Positions 27,715 through 37,473 of a DNA stretch of 64,000 nt are shown here, in pieces. The notes under the pieces were generated by a model that saw nothing but the letters and a program-made list of their open reading frames with translations, was not told the DNA's origin and did not search any database. The translations under genes were made by a program, and so were the position numbers. The DNA is from Cyclobacterium marinum DSM 745 (GTDB lineage Bacteria > Bacteroidota > Bacteroidia > Cytophagales > Cyclobacteriaceae), in assembly GCF_000222485.1 (NCBI RefSeq), contig NC_015914.1:3330001-3394000 (forward strand), given 5' to 3'. Numbering within the stretch: the stretch's first letter is position 1; every line of letters starts with the position of its first letter.

Positions 27715-29810
27715 ATGAAAAATAAAAAAACAGCAATCAAAGTATCTCAAGAGTATAAATCTCAAACAGCTAAAGCTATTGCCTCAATAGCCCTATTTTT
27801 ACTGACCTATATTCTGATGTTGGCTTTAGCTATTATTTTGACTATTCTATGTGTATATGGAGGGATTTTATTAATAGCTTTTTGGCCCAATTTTGTTACA
27901 ATTGTGCTTGGAATAGGATTGGCTAGTTTAGGTATTCTAGTATTATTTTTTCTCGTGAAATTCGTTTTTCAAACCCATAAAGCTGATAGATCAAACTTAA
28001 CTGAAATCACTCAGCGTGAGGAACCTGAGCTTTTTGTTCTTATAGAGGAAATTGTTCAGGAAATAGGTACTAGCTTTCCAAAGAAAGTTTATTTATCGGT
28101 AGATGTTAATGCATCGGTATTTTATGACTCAAATTTTTGGAGCATGTTTTTACCAATAAAAAAAACCTCCTAATAGGGTTGGGGTTGGTCAATACCATTT
28201 CTAAATCAGAGTTAAAGGCTATTTTAAGTCACGAATTTGGTCATTTTTCTCAAAAATCGATGAAGGTAGGGAGCTACGTTTATCATGTAAATCAAATTAT
28301 ATTTAACCTGCTTAATGACAACGAAAAGTATGATAGAATTATTCAAAAATGGGCGAATGTCAGTAGTTACTTTTGGATTTTTGTATTTATTTCTGTTAAA
28401 ATTATCGAAGGTATCAAATGGGTTTTGAGACTGATGTTTGGGGTAGTAAATAAGAGTTATTTGGGTTTGTCAAGAGAAATGGAGTTCCATGCAGATGAAG
28501 TAGCAGCGACTGTAACAGGTTATGAACCTTTGAAATATTCTTTGCTCAGAATGTCGTTAGCAGATCACTCTTACAATAGTATATTGTCATTTTATGAAAA
28601 TAAAATAAATGAAAATATAAAGTCTGAAAACATTTTTATAGAACAAATTTTTGCAATGAATTATCTTGCAAAAGAGAATAACATTGAAATCCAAAATAAT
28701 TTACCTCAAGTATCTGAACACGAATTAAGCAAATTTAATAAGTCAAAGTTAGTAATTAATGACCAGTGGGCTTCACATCCTAGTGTGGAAGACCGTATTG
28801 ATATGTTGGAAAAAACAGGCTTGTTGGCTAAAAATATTGATAATGAATTAGCCAATTCATTATTTTGTGATATTGAAGGAACTCAAAGAGAACTTACCGA
28901 AAAGTTGTTTCAGGGGGTTATTTACCAAGGAGCTGTTATAAAAATATCTTTTGAGTCATTCAAGTTGGAATTCAAAAAAGAGTTTTTGGAAACCACTTTT
29001 TCTAAAGTGTACAATGGTTACTATGACAATAAGAATCCACTCATTTTTGATCTTCAGGAAGTTAGAGATGAGGTAGATACAATCAAGTTAGCTGATCTCT
29101 TTTCTGAAGAGAATTTAGACATGGTTTATTCGGCTATTGCACTACAAAATGATATAGAAACGGTAAGTCAAATTTCAGATAAAACTATTAAGCTAAAAAC
29201 ATTCGATTATGATGGCTTAAAATATAAACAAAAAGATAGTAAGGCCCTCCTTAAACAACTTGAAATAGAATTAGGTCGATTAAACGAACAAATAAAATTT
29301 AATGATTTAAAGATTTTTCAGTTTTTCAACAGTTATGAAAAAGAAAGAAAACCTAACACTAACTTGCAGGGTTTATACAAACAATTTTTTGATTATGATA
29401 AAGAATTTGATTCCAAATTTCAATTGTATGTCAAACTATCTAATGGTTTGGATTTCATAAATTTAACAACTCCTGTTGATCAAATTAGGTGGAATTTTAG
29501 TGATATTGAAGACACTGAAAAAAAATTAAAAAAAGAAATACTCAAATTAATGGGAGATAGTAATTTTCAACCTGAAATAAACAAGGCAATAAGAGATAAT
29601 TTTGAGTTATATCTCTCAAAAGATTGGAAATATTTTGGAGGGGACACCTATAAAGAAAATAACTTAGAAATTTTATTTGCAGCGATGAATGATTACGCAC
29701 ATCTATTGAATCGAGGCTATTTTCTTTTAAAAAAGAACCTATTGGACTACCAAATAACTTTAATCAATCCACAAATCCCCTCAGAAATGATTTCAAGCAG
29801 TGACGGCTAA
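27715..29810 (+). pseudogene. M48 family metallopeptidase interrupted by a -1-type frameshift
   Basis: Two frames make one protein. Frame 1 (27715-28173, MKNKKTAIKV start) gives two transmembrane helices and the M48 lead-in ending 'VNASVFYDSNFWSMFLPIKK'. Frame 2 continues at once with 'NLLIGLGLVNTISKSELKAILSHEFGHFSQ', containing the zinc motif HEFGH, then 'EMEFHADEVAA' with the third ligand, and a long C-terminal region to 29810. The break lies in a run of eight A at 28158-28165; one extra A, or a -1 slip on A-AAA-AAA, restores the frame. Without it the first product lacks the active site. Frame 2 alone has an ATG at 28137 but would lack the N-terminal membrane part. Pseudogene, programmed frameshift or sequencing error are all possible. 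Intact enzymes are membrane HtpX/Ste24-like peptidases. Confidence 0.85.
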
Positions 29811-30024
29811 TGCACAATTATAAAGATTACGTATGCCTGTTATTTCCATTATTTTCTATCTTTAATCAAAAGAAATATTCTTGATCAAAGAGGGTCGAAA
29901 AAATGGCAATAGAAAATTGAACAGCGTAATCTCCAAAAAACTAATCCGATCTATTTGAGTATGTTCTTGAAATATAGTTGATTAAATATTTATTCGTAAC
30001 ATAAATTTTAAGATAAAGGATACC

Positions 30025-30333
30025 ATGGTAGTTCAGACAACAAAGTCCCCTAACTTAAATGATTTGATTCAGGTTTTAAAAAGTCAATTCTTCAATTACT
30101 CAGTTTATGCATTTGGGTCCAAACCCCATCCAAGTATAATTGTTCGCAAGTCTGCCATAGTTGGTGTTCAAATAACAGTACGTGAGAACGAAATCTTGGT
30201 CGATGCGTGTTACCCTAATATTGTTATATCATCTGTAATGAGTTTGCTTACAGCCAGTTCAATTTTTCCTTTTAATTCTTGGCATAGCTTTGAAAAGAAA
30301 ATTACAGGTTTTCTGAAAATTAGGTACAAATAA
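30025..30333 (+). CDS. hypothetical protein
   Basis: 102 residues, no signal peptide. A mixed alpha/beta pattern with 'VYAFGSKPHPSIIVRKSAIVGVQITVRENEILVDACYPNI' in the centre and a hydrophobic segment near residues 70-84 followed by 'SWHSFEKKITGFLK'. I recognise no domain, though small proteins of this shape are common in Bacteroidota. It lies alone between the broken M48 gene and a DUF4160 remnant. Confidence 0.55.
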   Translation: MVVQTTKSPNLNDLIQVLKSQFFNYSVYAFGSKPHPSIIVRKSAIVGVQITVRENEILVDACYPNIVISSVMSLLTASSIFPFNSWHSFEKKITGFLKIRYK

Positions 30334-30380
30334 GTAAGAAGAAATTTCTGTACCATTAATTTTAAACCTTGAAATTAAGA

Positions 30381-30583
30381 ATGCCGGAGGAATCCGTGCT
30401 TTTCGGAATGATTACCAAGATGTACCTAAATGGCCGTTATCCACCACAGTTTGGGGTTCCAGGTTGAAAATCGGAGTCAATTCTGAGAAATTAAAAGGGA
30501 GGTTGCCTAAAATAGCAATCAGAATATTGAAAAAGCCTGCGAAAATTTGGAATTTCACGGAAGGGGCATATTGTAGAAAATAA
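30381..30583 (+). pseudogene. decayed DUF4160 protein gene
   Basis: The ATG at 30381 starts 'MPEESVLFGMITKMYLNGRYPPQF', which follows the DUF4160 N-terminus (V/I-L-F-G-I-I-I-x-M-Y/F-x-x-x-x-x-P-P-H-F-H). The key His-x-His is lost and the frame stops after 28 codons. In another frame downstream, 'EKLKGRLPKIAIRIL' resembles the later DUF4160 segment (LxGxLPxxxLxLV) and stays open until about 30583. This looks like a remnant with a frameshift and point decay. Intact members usually pair with DUF2442, which is absent here. Confidence 0.45.
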
Positions 30584-30633
30584 AAATAAAATACTTTCTG
30601 GTTTACAGCTACAGCTATTAAAAAAAGAATGAA

Positions 30634-31494
30634 ATGAATAAGCTACTTTCTAAGGTTCGCTTGCCATTATTAATTGCCATTGGTATGAGTTTTTGTTGGG
30701 TATCAAGTGCTTTTACAGAGAAGCATCCAATAAAAGCCGGTAATGAAGATAAGGAACGATACTTGAATGAGATTTTTGAGAATATTTCCATTCAAAAAGA
30801 TGTGGTTTTTGGCGAGGCTGTTAATGCAAAAGGAATAAAAGAATCGCTCGCTCTTGATGTTTATATGCCTGAAAACGATAATATTAAAAAACGTCCTGTG
30901 ATTGTCTGGATGCATGGAGGTGGTTTCAGGTATGGGAACGATAAAACGCAGTCATATATCGTAGAAATGGCCAAAAGGTTTGCCAAGAAAGGCTATGTAT
31001 GTATATCAATTGATTACCGTCTGAGAGAAAAGCCTCTCGAGGACATCGCCGGTACTCTTTCGGATGCGGTTGAAGATGCTACAAAAGCACTAAAATGGGT
31101 TAGAAAGAATAGTAAATCTTTGAATATAGACCGATCAAAAATCATCGTTGGGGGCGGTTCAGCAGGTGGTATTCTTGGTTCTAATTTATTTTTCGGTGAT
31201 AAGGCTAAGAAAAAAGCCAAGGCTGGGGTTATTGGTTTTGTCAATCTATGGGGAACGACCGGAGAGAAATGGGGCCAGCTGAATCGTTATAAAAAAGCTC
31301 CACCAACCATTATTGTTCACGGGACATCAGATGAATTGGTTCCCTATAGTAACTCAGTAGAATTGGTGAAAAAGTTAACGGCAAATAGTGTCCATAACGA
31401 GTTGGTTACTTTTAAAGATGCCGGTCATACACCTGTAAAACATATGGATGAATTTGAAATAAAGATTGCCGCTTTTCTTTATGGCTTGATTTGA
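30634..31494 (+). CDS. secreted alpha/beta hydrolase, carboxylesterase-like
   Basis: 286 residues. Signal peptide about 1-27 (ending SSAF). Alpha/beta-hydrolase-3 style motifs: oxyanion 'IVWMHGGGFRYG' (about 89-100), nucleophile 'IIVGGGSAGGILG' with Ser in GGSAGG, acid in 'HGTSDELVPY' and His in 'DAGHTPVKH'. Such enzymes hydrolyse short-chain or sugar-ester bonds; here export suggests a periplasmic or extracellular ester such as an acetylated glycan, which is inference. Apparently monocistronic, convergent with the DEAD-box helicase gene. Confidence 0.88.
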   Translation: MNKLLSKVRLPLLIAIGMSFCWVSSAFTEKHPIKAGNEDKERYLNEIFENISIQKDVVFGEAVNAKGIKESLALDVYMPENDNIKKRPVIVWMHGGGFRYGNDKTQSYIVEMAKRFAKKGYVCISIDYRLREKPLEDIAGTLSDAVEDATKALKWVRKNSKSLNIDRSKIIVGGGSAGGILGSNLFFGDKAKKKAKAGVIGFVNLWGTTGEKWGQLNRYKKAPPTIIVHGTSDELVPYSNSVELVKKLTANSVHNELVTFKDAGHTPVKHMDEFEIKIAAFLYGLI

Positions 31495-31622
31495 TGGTAT
31501 GTTTTATTGAAGAATAATTTTAAAAGGCTAGGCTATATTTTAAACCCAAAATTGTAGCAGGTTGTATTTTGCCTTTGCTAGGCAAAACCATTTGAAGGCT
31601 GTTAGAATGAAAATAGTAAGGC

Positions 31623-32759
31623 TTATAAATCCATGGTTTCGCTATCCACCATATTAATAAAGCGCTTCATTTTTTTCAAGATCACTTTAAAGTGATGGAT
31701 TTCCTCTCTTGTTACAAAAGAGATGGCCAAACCTTCTTCTTTGGCTCTCCCTGTTCGCCCTACCCGGTGTACAAAGTCCTTAGGAGAGCGTGGCAATTCA
31801 TAATTAATTACATAAGGGAGTTTCAAAAAATCAATTCCTCTGGCAATTAGATCGGTAGCAACCAGCACGGGTGTTTCCCCTGATTTAAATTGGTCCAAGG
31901 CCTTTAATCGGGCAAATTGGCTCTTTTTTCCATGTATGGATAAGGCAGGGATGCCATTTTTTTGCAATTTATTGGCCACCTTATCCGCCTTGATTCCGGA
32001 GGAGGTAAAGATCAAAACCTGTTTCATGTCATTTTCTTTGATCAGGTGTCTGAGCAGTGGTCCTTTTTTTTCATCACTAACGAAATAGCCGGATAAATTG
32101 ATTGATTCCACGTCTTCAACCTTGTCCTCAACCTTAACTACTACCGGATCCAAAAGTAAAACCCGGTTTATTCCTGACAATTGGTCGCTTAGAGTCGCTG
32201 AAAACAATAAATTTTGCCTTTTCTTTGGTAGTAGATCAAAAATCTCTTCCATTTCCTTATGGAAGCCGAGGTTCAGCATTTTATCTGCCTCATCCAATAC
32301 CAATGTGGAGACTTTGGAAAGGTCTATGGCAGCGGAACTTTGTAAGTCAAGCAAACGTCCGGGAGTTGCTACCAATATATCAACGCCAAAAAGGCCTTTC
32401 ATCTGAGGATTGATCGAAACACCACCATATACTGCCATGGATTTGACAGGGATGGGGGATTTGAGGGACAATTCTTTAAATACTTCCACTACTTGAATGG
32501 CCAATTCTCTTGATGGGACCAAGACCAAAACTTTCGGTTGCCGGCTCTTTTTAGCTTGTTTTCCACCTATCAAATGGTTTATTATAGGGGCTACGTAGCT
32601 TACTGTTTTTCCAGAACCTGTTTTGGCAATGCCTAGTAGGTCCTTTCCCTGAATAATAACAGGAATGGCTTGCTCTTGTATGGGGGTAGGAGTCGTATAG
32701 CCTAAGGAAGAAATATTTTCAAGAAGGGTAGGGTGGAGCTTGAGTTTTGCAAAAGACAT
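31623..32759 (-). CDS. DEAD-box ATP-dependent RNA helicase (RhlE-like)
   Basis: 378 residues, both RecA-like domains complete and almost no C-terminal extension. Motifs in order: Q motif 'TTPTPIQEQAI', I 'AKTGSGKT', Ia 'PSRELAIQ', Ib 'ATPGR', II DEAD (DEADKM), III SAT, IV 'VLIFTSS', V 'VATDLIARGID', VI 'HRVGRTGRA'. It remodels RNA duplexes with ATP, in ribosome assembly or RNA decay, in the cytosol. It is transcribed alone; the 450 bases upstream (32760-33210) hold no gene. Confidence 0.94.
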   Translation of the reverse strand: MSFAKLKLHPTLLENISSLGYTTPTPIQEQAIPVIIQGKDLLGIAKTGSGKTVSYVAPIINHLIGGKQAKKSRQPKVLVLVPSRELAIQVVEVFKELSLKSPIPVKSMAVYGGVSINPQMKGLFGVDILVATPGRLLDLQSSAAIDLSKVSTLVLDEADKMLNLGFHKEMEEIFDLLPKKRQNLLFSATLSDQLSGINRVLLLDPVVVKVEDKVEDVESINLSGYFVSDEKKGPLLRHLIKENDMKQVLIFTSSGIKADKVANKLQKNGIPALSIHGKKSQFARLKALDQFKSGETPVLVATDLIARGIDFLKLPYVINYELPRSPKDFVHRVGRTGRAKEEGLAISFVTREEIHHFKVILKKMKRFINMVDSETMDL

Positions 32760-33210
32760 GGTTCAAATTTGTAGTAAATGGATTAGGAATTTAATTGACT
32801 TAAAAGCGGGTTAAAAATAAAGTAAAGCCAATAAAAAAGGTTACACTCTATTAATTGTATACTATTTTAGGGTAGTGTTTGTTTGTATAGCATTCGTGAA
32901 GCCATTCAAATTTAAAATTAAGCAATTGAACCTGAAAAATATAATCTTTTGAATGCCTACATAAATATTAATCCACTCCACTCTCTTATTTTAAAAGTTC
33001 TTATTTCAAGTACCTTATGATTTTTTGTTGATTGGAAGGAAGAATTGCTTTTTTGACCAAAGCTACTATTTGATTGGGGATAATAATTAATGGTGCAGAA
33101 ATTCAATGAGTTAGATGTTTTTTTCTATTGAATTTTCTCAAATTAATGATTACCTTAACAAGGATAATAGTTTTTTTATTGAAGAATTAAGCCTTTAACC
33201 AATAGCCCTT

Positions 33211-34518
33211 ATGGATCCATATTTTAACAACCAAGCTGCATCAGGCCAAAAGCCTGAGTTTACCGGTAAAAAACTAGTATTGCTTCATCCTGAAGCTAGT
33301 TTTGAAAATATTAATGAAGAAGCTAGTGGTGCTGCATTGAGGTTGGCACCCTCCGGTGAGTATAAAAATAAGGAGGGGGACTACGCCAAAGCTTTTGATG
33401 AAGGAGACGGAATTGTATTTGAAAAATTTAATGTTGCCGTAATCAATGCAGATCATGATGAACAGGTGAATAGCCTGATGGCTGCAAGACAGTCTTTCCA
33501 ATATATGGAGCCTGAGCGTTATGTATATACCTTAGATTCTCCCGGCCGAGGGAATTTAGGTATGCTGTTGTGGAATTTTATTTGTCAAATTTTTGGAATT
33601 AAAAAGCCCGAGGATGTTCCTAAAAATCCTCCGGTGGTAAAACCCCCGAATTTTGAAAACGACGACAAAGCCTATTGGGCGGTACATGCGTTGAATGCTT
33701 TGCAAAGTCAGAAAACGGGCAAAGGAGTCCATTTGGCCATTTTAGATACAGGCATGAATCTGGCACATCCGGATTTTCAAAATCGGACCATTGTATCAAA
33801 ATCATTTATAGCGGGAGAAACTGTGGATGATTTAAACGGACATGGCACCCATTGTGCAGGGATAGCTACAGGAGGGGTAAATAGTACAACGGGTATTCGC
33901 TATGGTGCAGCAAGTGAAGCTTCACTTTATGCCGGAAAAGTTTTGTCCAATAAAGGGGTAGGTAGTGACAGTGGAATATTGGCCGGTATGGAGTGGGCTG
34001 TAAACAATGGATGTAAGGTAATATCTATGTCCTTGGGAGCGTCGGTAGGTGAAAATACCAGGTATTCCAATATTTACAACGACTTGGCCAAAAGGTCTAT
34101 GGATATGGGAACACTAATTATTGCCGCAGCCGGAAATGACAGCCAAAGGAGTCAGGGTACTATTATGCCGGTAAATCATCCCGGAAATTGTCCAAATATT
34201 ATGGCAGTAGGTGCTTTGGATAAAAACTCAGCTGTAGCCAATTTTTCATGTGGTGGGCTTAACCCCGATGGAGGAAGTGTGGACATTGCCGGACCTGGGG
34301 TAGAGATTTACAGTGCATGGAAAAAACCACAAGAATATGCAGTCATCAGTGGCACAAGTATGGCTACGCCTTATGTGGCAGGTGTTGCGGCAATGCTTTG
34401 GGAGGCATACCCCTCTGCAAGTGCTATGGAGATATGGGAAAAACTCACCGATAGTGCCAGAAACGTTGGTTTGCCGGGAAGGGATGCCGGAGCAGGTTTG
34501 GTGCAAGCACCACAATAA
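33211..34518 (+). CDS. subtilisin-like serine peptidase (S8), no signal peptide
   Basis: 435 residues. Catalytic triad visible: Asp179 in 'LAILDTGMNLAHPDF', His211 in 'LNGHGTHCAGIA', Ser383 in 'ISGTSMATPYVAGVAA'; the oxyanion Asn309 is in 'IIAAAGND'. There is no N-terminal export signal: the start MDPYFNNQAASGQKP is hydrophilic. Residues 1-150 are a prodomain-like region, in which 'FNVAVINADHDEQVNSLMAA' and 'YMEPERYVYTLD' resemble an I9-type fold ending at a Pro-rich linker (PKNPPVVKPP). The next gene, 11 bases downstream, encodes a stand-alone I9-like protein, so protease and inhibitor or chaperone form a pair. Confidence 0.88.
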   Translation: MDPYFNNQAASGQKPEFTGKKLVLLHPEASFENINEEASGAALRLAPSGEYKNKEGDYAKAFDEGDGIVFEKFNVAVINADHDEQVNSLMAARQSFQYMEPERYVYTLDSPGRGNLGMLLWNFICQIFGIKKPEDVPKNPPVVKPPNFENDDKAYWAVHALNALQSQKTGKGVHLAILDTGMNLAHPDFQNRTIVSKSFIAGETVDDLNGHGTHCAGIATGGVNSTTGIRYGAASEASLYAGKVLSNKGVGSDSGILAGMEWAVNNGCKVISMSLGASVGENTRYSNIYNDLAKRSMDMGTLIIAAAGNDSQRSQGTIMPVNHPGNCPNIMAVGALDKNSAVANFSCGGLNPDGGSVDIAGPGVEIYSAWKKPQEYAVISGTSMATPYVAGVAAMLWEAYPSASAMEIWEKLTDSARNVGLPGRDAGAGLVQAPQ

Positions 34519-34529
34519 ATGATACAGAC

Positions 34530-34757
34530 ATGAAAAAGAATTTTATCGCATCTGTTGAAGACAATGCTACAGGAGATATAGAGCAGATAGCCGGCCAATT
34601 GAGGCAACAAGGCTGTACAATTAAGCAAGTTTTAAAATTTTCGGGAATTATCACCGGCTGTAGCTCGGGAAAAGAAGGACGCCTGGAAGATTTAAAAATC
34701 TCCGGAATCAAGCATATCGAAGAAGATCGAGAGTTGGGAGCTTTAGGAGAGGAGTAA
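34530..34757 (+). CDS. small I9-like (subtilisin propeptide-type) protein
   Basis: 75 residues, no signal peptide. The pattern 'NFIASVEDNATGDIEQIAGQL' (strand-helix), 'KQVLKFSGIITGCSS' (strand) and 'LEDLKISGIKHIEEDREL' (helix-strand ending in I-x-x-I-E-x-D) follows the inhibitor I9/propeptide fold, whose C-terminal strand inserts in the subtilase active site. It is encoded 11 bases after the S8 peptidase, probably in one operon. It is likely an inhibitor or folding helper of that peptidase, inferred from similarity and position. Confidence 0.7.
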   Translation: MKKNFIASVEDNATGDIEQIAGQLRQQGCTIKQVLKFSGIITGCSSGKEGRLEDLKISGIKHIEEDRELGALGEE

Positions 34758-34858
34758 ATGCTTGAATCAACAATTTTTCTAACGGTTACTTATAGCGGGT
34801 TCAATTTATTAAGTCTAGGATAATGGATTTTAGTTTTGGTATTTGAAATTTAGGGGGA

Positions 34859-35704
34859 TTATTGGCGATTTTTGACTTCAACAATGTCTCCGGGCAAGGT
34901 GAAGCCATTCTCTTCCAGTCCGGTAAGCACTTTGATAATGGCTCTGGAATGAATTTTTGCGTCTATCTGATCACGGTTGTAGGTGTTCACCCAATAGGTA
35001 ACTTTGACATTCAAGGTGGAGGAAGCCAGTTCCTTTACATACACTGTGGGCTTCCTTTCTCCACTTAAGACTCCAGGGACAGACTCAATGAGCTCAGTAA
35101 TGAGTTTTAGGGCAGCTTCATAGTCAGACCCATAATCCAAACCGACAATAAAGCTGTAGCTCAAGTAACCATCAATGGTAAAATTGATCATTGGGTTTTT
35201 TATAATAGATGCATTGGGGATAAAAACATCCTTCCCATCTATGGTTTTGACTTGGGTGTCCCGTAAGTTCAATGCTCGAACTTTCCCACTAATACCATTG
35301 ATTTCTACCATGTCACCGATTTTGAAAGGCCGTTTAAAGGCCAAGAGAATACCGGCAAGAAAATTTTCTCCAATATCTTTTAGTGCAAAACCTATAATAA
35401 ATGCGGTTATTCCTGCTCCGGCAAGGAGACTATTGACTACCCCTGTAAGCCCTAAGAATCGTAGCAATAAGGCGAAGCCAAATAGCATGACCAGACTTTT
35501 GATGGAAGTACTAATAAAATTGGTAAGCAAGTGATCATCGGTTTTCTTACTCAGTCGGTTACTGACTATCTTTTTTATCCACCTGGACAAGTAGATGAAA
35601 AAGATAAGGATTAAGATTGCGACAAGGATGGAGACAGCCAGTTGTTCTACACTTTCCAGATCACCCAATAGTATTCCTCGTAATTTTTCAAAAGCTTCCT
35701 TCAA
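34859..35704 (-). CDS. MscS-type small-conductance mechanosensitive channel
   Basis: 281 residues, near the length of E. coli MscS (286). Three transmembrane helices fall at about 22-45, 64-85 and 90-115. The pore-lining TM3 'LLAGAGITAFIIGFALKDIGENFLAGILL' is rich in Gly/Ala, followed by the cytosolic beta domain with 'RPFKIGDMVEINGISGKVRALNLRDTQVKTIDG' and 'VFIPNASIIKNPMINFT'. It opens under membrane tension to release solutes on osmotic downshock. Monocistronic, convergent with the protease pair. The 435 bases upstream (35705-36139) show no further gene. Confidence 0.93.
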   Translation of the reverse strand: MKEAFEKLRGILLGDLESVEQLAVSILVAILILIFFIYLSRWIKKIVSNRLSKKTDDHLLTNFISTSIKSLVMLFGFALLLRFLGLTGVVNSLLAGAGITAFIIGFALKDIGENFLAGILLAFKRPFKIGDMVEINGISGKVRALNLRDTQVKTIDGKDVFIPNASIIKNPMINFTIDGYLSYSFIVGLDYGSDYEAALKLITELIESVPGVLSGERKPTVYVKELASSTLNVKVTYWVNTYNRDQIDAKIHSRAIIKVLTGLEENGFTLPGDIVEVKNRQ

Positions 35705-36139
35705 AATTTAATTATTTTGGTTGGAAGTAAATTACCTAAAAATGATGCCAATTGGTAGTGCTTCTTCCTTTTTTAATTGGGTAAAATCAAAAAAAATTGG
35801 TAAAGGTATTGTTTACAATTTGTAAAACGTAATGGGTTCTCTAACTCGGATTGTGTAATAGGGTTCCCAGAGCTTTTTCTGGGAGTGTTGTTGTCCCTAA
35901 AAAAGTTCTGATAAGATTTTAATATAGCATCTTTGTGGTTAACCTTTCTGCAAAGTAGTAAGAATGAAGACTTCGGATAAGTAGCTGATTTTAAATGATT
36001 AACAGAAAGCAATAAATTGTTTATTAACTATGTCGTATTTAAAAAAAATCTAATCAAATACGGGTCATGATTGTTTGATTTGGGTTTTTGGATAAAAACA
36101 TTGTTTATTGGGATGTTTTAAATGATAAACCCAAATAAA

Positions 36140-37429
36140 ATGAAGTTTAAATTAAGAGTGACTTTACTTGGGCTGGCAGTATTAATTTTAATGTCAAAAT
36201 GCAAATCCATGGAAATTGACACTGTTAAGCCCAGGGTTTTAATTAGTTCTGATATAGGGGGGACTGATCCTGATGATTTTCAGTCCATGATACATTTATT
36301 AATGTATGCGGATCAATTTGAAATTGAGGGACTAGTAGCTTCACCTTTCGGAGATGGGCGTAAAAGCAATTTTTTGGACATAATTGACGATTATGAAAAA
36401 GATTATGCCCAGTTAGCAAAACATGCAAGTGACCTTCCGAAACCCGCTGCTTTGAGAGCGGTGGTCAAGCAGGGCGCCATTCCGGCAGCTCCTTTTAAGG
36501 GATATTCTACTTCTACTGAAGGTTCAGATTGGATAATTAAATGCGCCAAAAAAGAAAGTGATCAGCCGCTTTGGGTTTTGGTTTGGGGAGGAATAGAAGA
36601 TCTCGCCCAGGCATTGCATGATGCACCGGAAATAAAGGAGAACATAAGGGTGTATTGGATCGGAGGCCCGAATAAGAAATGGAGCATCAATGCCTACTCT
36701 TATATAGCTGCCAATCACGGAGACCTTTGGATGATAGAGGCCAATGCAACCTACAGGGGTTGGTTTATGGATGAGGATTCTCCCGAAGCATTTAAAGCTG
36801 AAACTTATTATGACAATTTTATCCAAGGCCGAGGTGTAATGGGTAAGGATTTCATCAATTATTATAAAGGAGAAATAAAAATGGGAGATACCCCATCACT
36901 CGCTTATGTAATGAATGGAGACCCGGAAGATCCTACAGGAGAAAGTTGGGGTGGTAGCTTTGAGAAGATAGACCGCAGTTCCAGAAGCGTATTTGAAGGC
37001 GGTAGCACCAATGCAGATACAGTGGCGGCTTATGCTATAATCGAATGGAGATTTAAAGGACCTAAAATAACGGTTCCGGAGGATTCTGCAGTTTTTCAAA
37101 TCAAAATACAAGGTCAGATTTGGCCGGGTTATTACCTCGGAGAGGGAATTTATGGTGTGAAATATAGCTCTAAAAAGGCTGAACACGGTAAATACAAAAC
37201 CAGTAGTGAAATTCCTGAACTGAATGGCTTGGAGGGAGAGTATATCAGTACTATTCCCTGGCCAGGTAAACCCTCTTCAGACGACTTTCAGTTGGGGTCC
37301 AACTGGTACAGTGACCGCTTAGCTGAAGGATTATTTATAAAAGACCAACAAGGAGCAAAAACAATATCGAAACACAGGGAAGCTTTTTTGGGCGACTGGG
37401 GAGAAAGATGGAAATGGTTGGAGAAGTAA
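36140..37429 (+). CDS. DUF1593 family lipoprotein (nucleoside hydrolase-like sugar-binding or hydrolase protein)
   Basis: 429 residues from MKFKLRV at 36140; MINPNK at 36122 is an alternative start. The lipoprotein signal ends LMSKC. DUF1593 features: the N-terminal acidic cluster 'LISSDIGGTDPDDFQSMIHLL', the nucleoside-hydrolase-like calcium site, and 'LWVLVWGGIEDLAQAL'. The C-terminal part (about 320-420) is a beta-sandwich module with 'GKPSSDDFQLGSNWYSDR'. Family members occur in pectin and cellulose loci of Bacteroidota, and activity is unproven. It is the first gene of the plus-strand pectin cluster, 44 bases before PL10. Confidence 0.85.
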   Translation: MKFKLRVTLLGLAVLILMSKCKSMEIDTVKPRVLISSDIGGTDPDDFQSMIHLLMYADQFEIEGLVASPFGDGRKSNFLDIIDDYEKDYAQLAKHASDLPKPAALRAVVKQGAIPAAPFKGYSTSTEGSDWIIKCAKKESDQPLWVLVWGGIEDLAQALHDAPEIKENIRVYWIGGPNKKWSINAYSYIAANHGDLWMIEANATYRGWFMDEDSPEAFKAETYYDNFIQGRGVMGKDFINYYKGEIKMGDTPSLAYVMNGDPEDPTGESWGGSFEKIDRSSRSVFEGGSTNADTVAAYAIIEWRFKGPKITVPEDSAVFQIKIQGQIWPGYYLGEGIYGVKYSSKKAEHGKYKTSSEIPELNGLEGEYISTIPWPGKPSSDDFQLGSNWYSDRLAEGLFIKDQQGAKTISKHREAFLGDWGERWKWLEK

Positions 37430-37473
37430 TGCCCAATTCAAAAATGAATTTTAACGAGTAAAAACCAAATACA

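Noticed and set aside
31567..31587. Hairpin TTTTGCCT / AGGCAAAA between the esterase and helicase genes as a terminator
   Set aside because: The stem is A/T-rich and short (8 bp), and no T tail follows on either strand, so I did not list it as a terminator.
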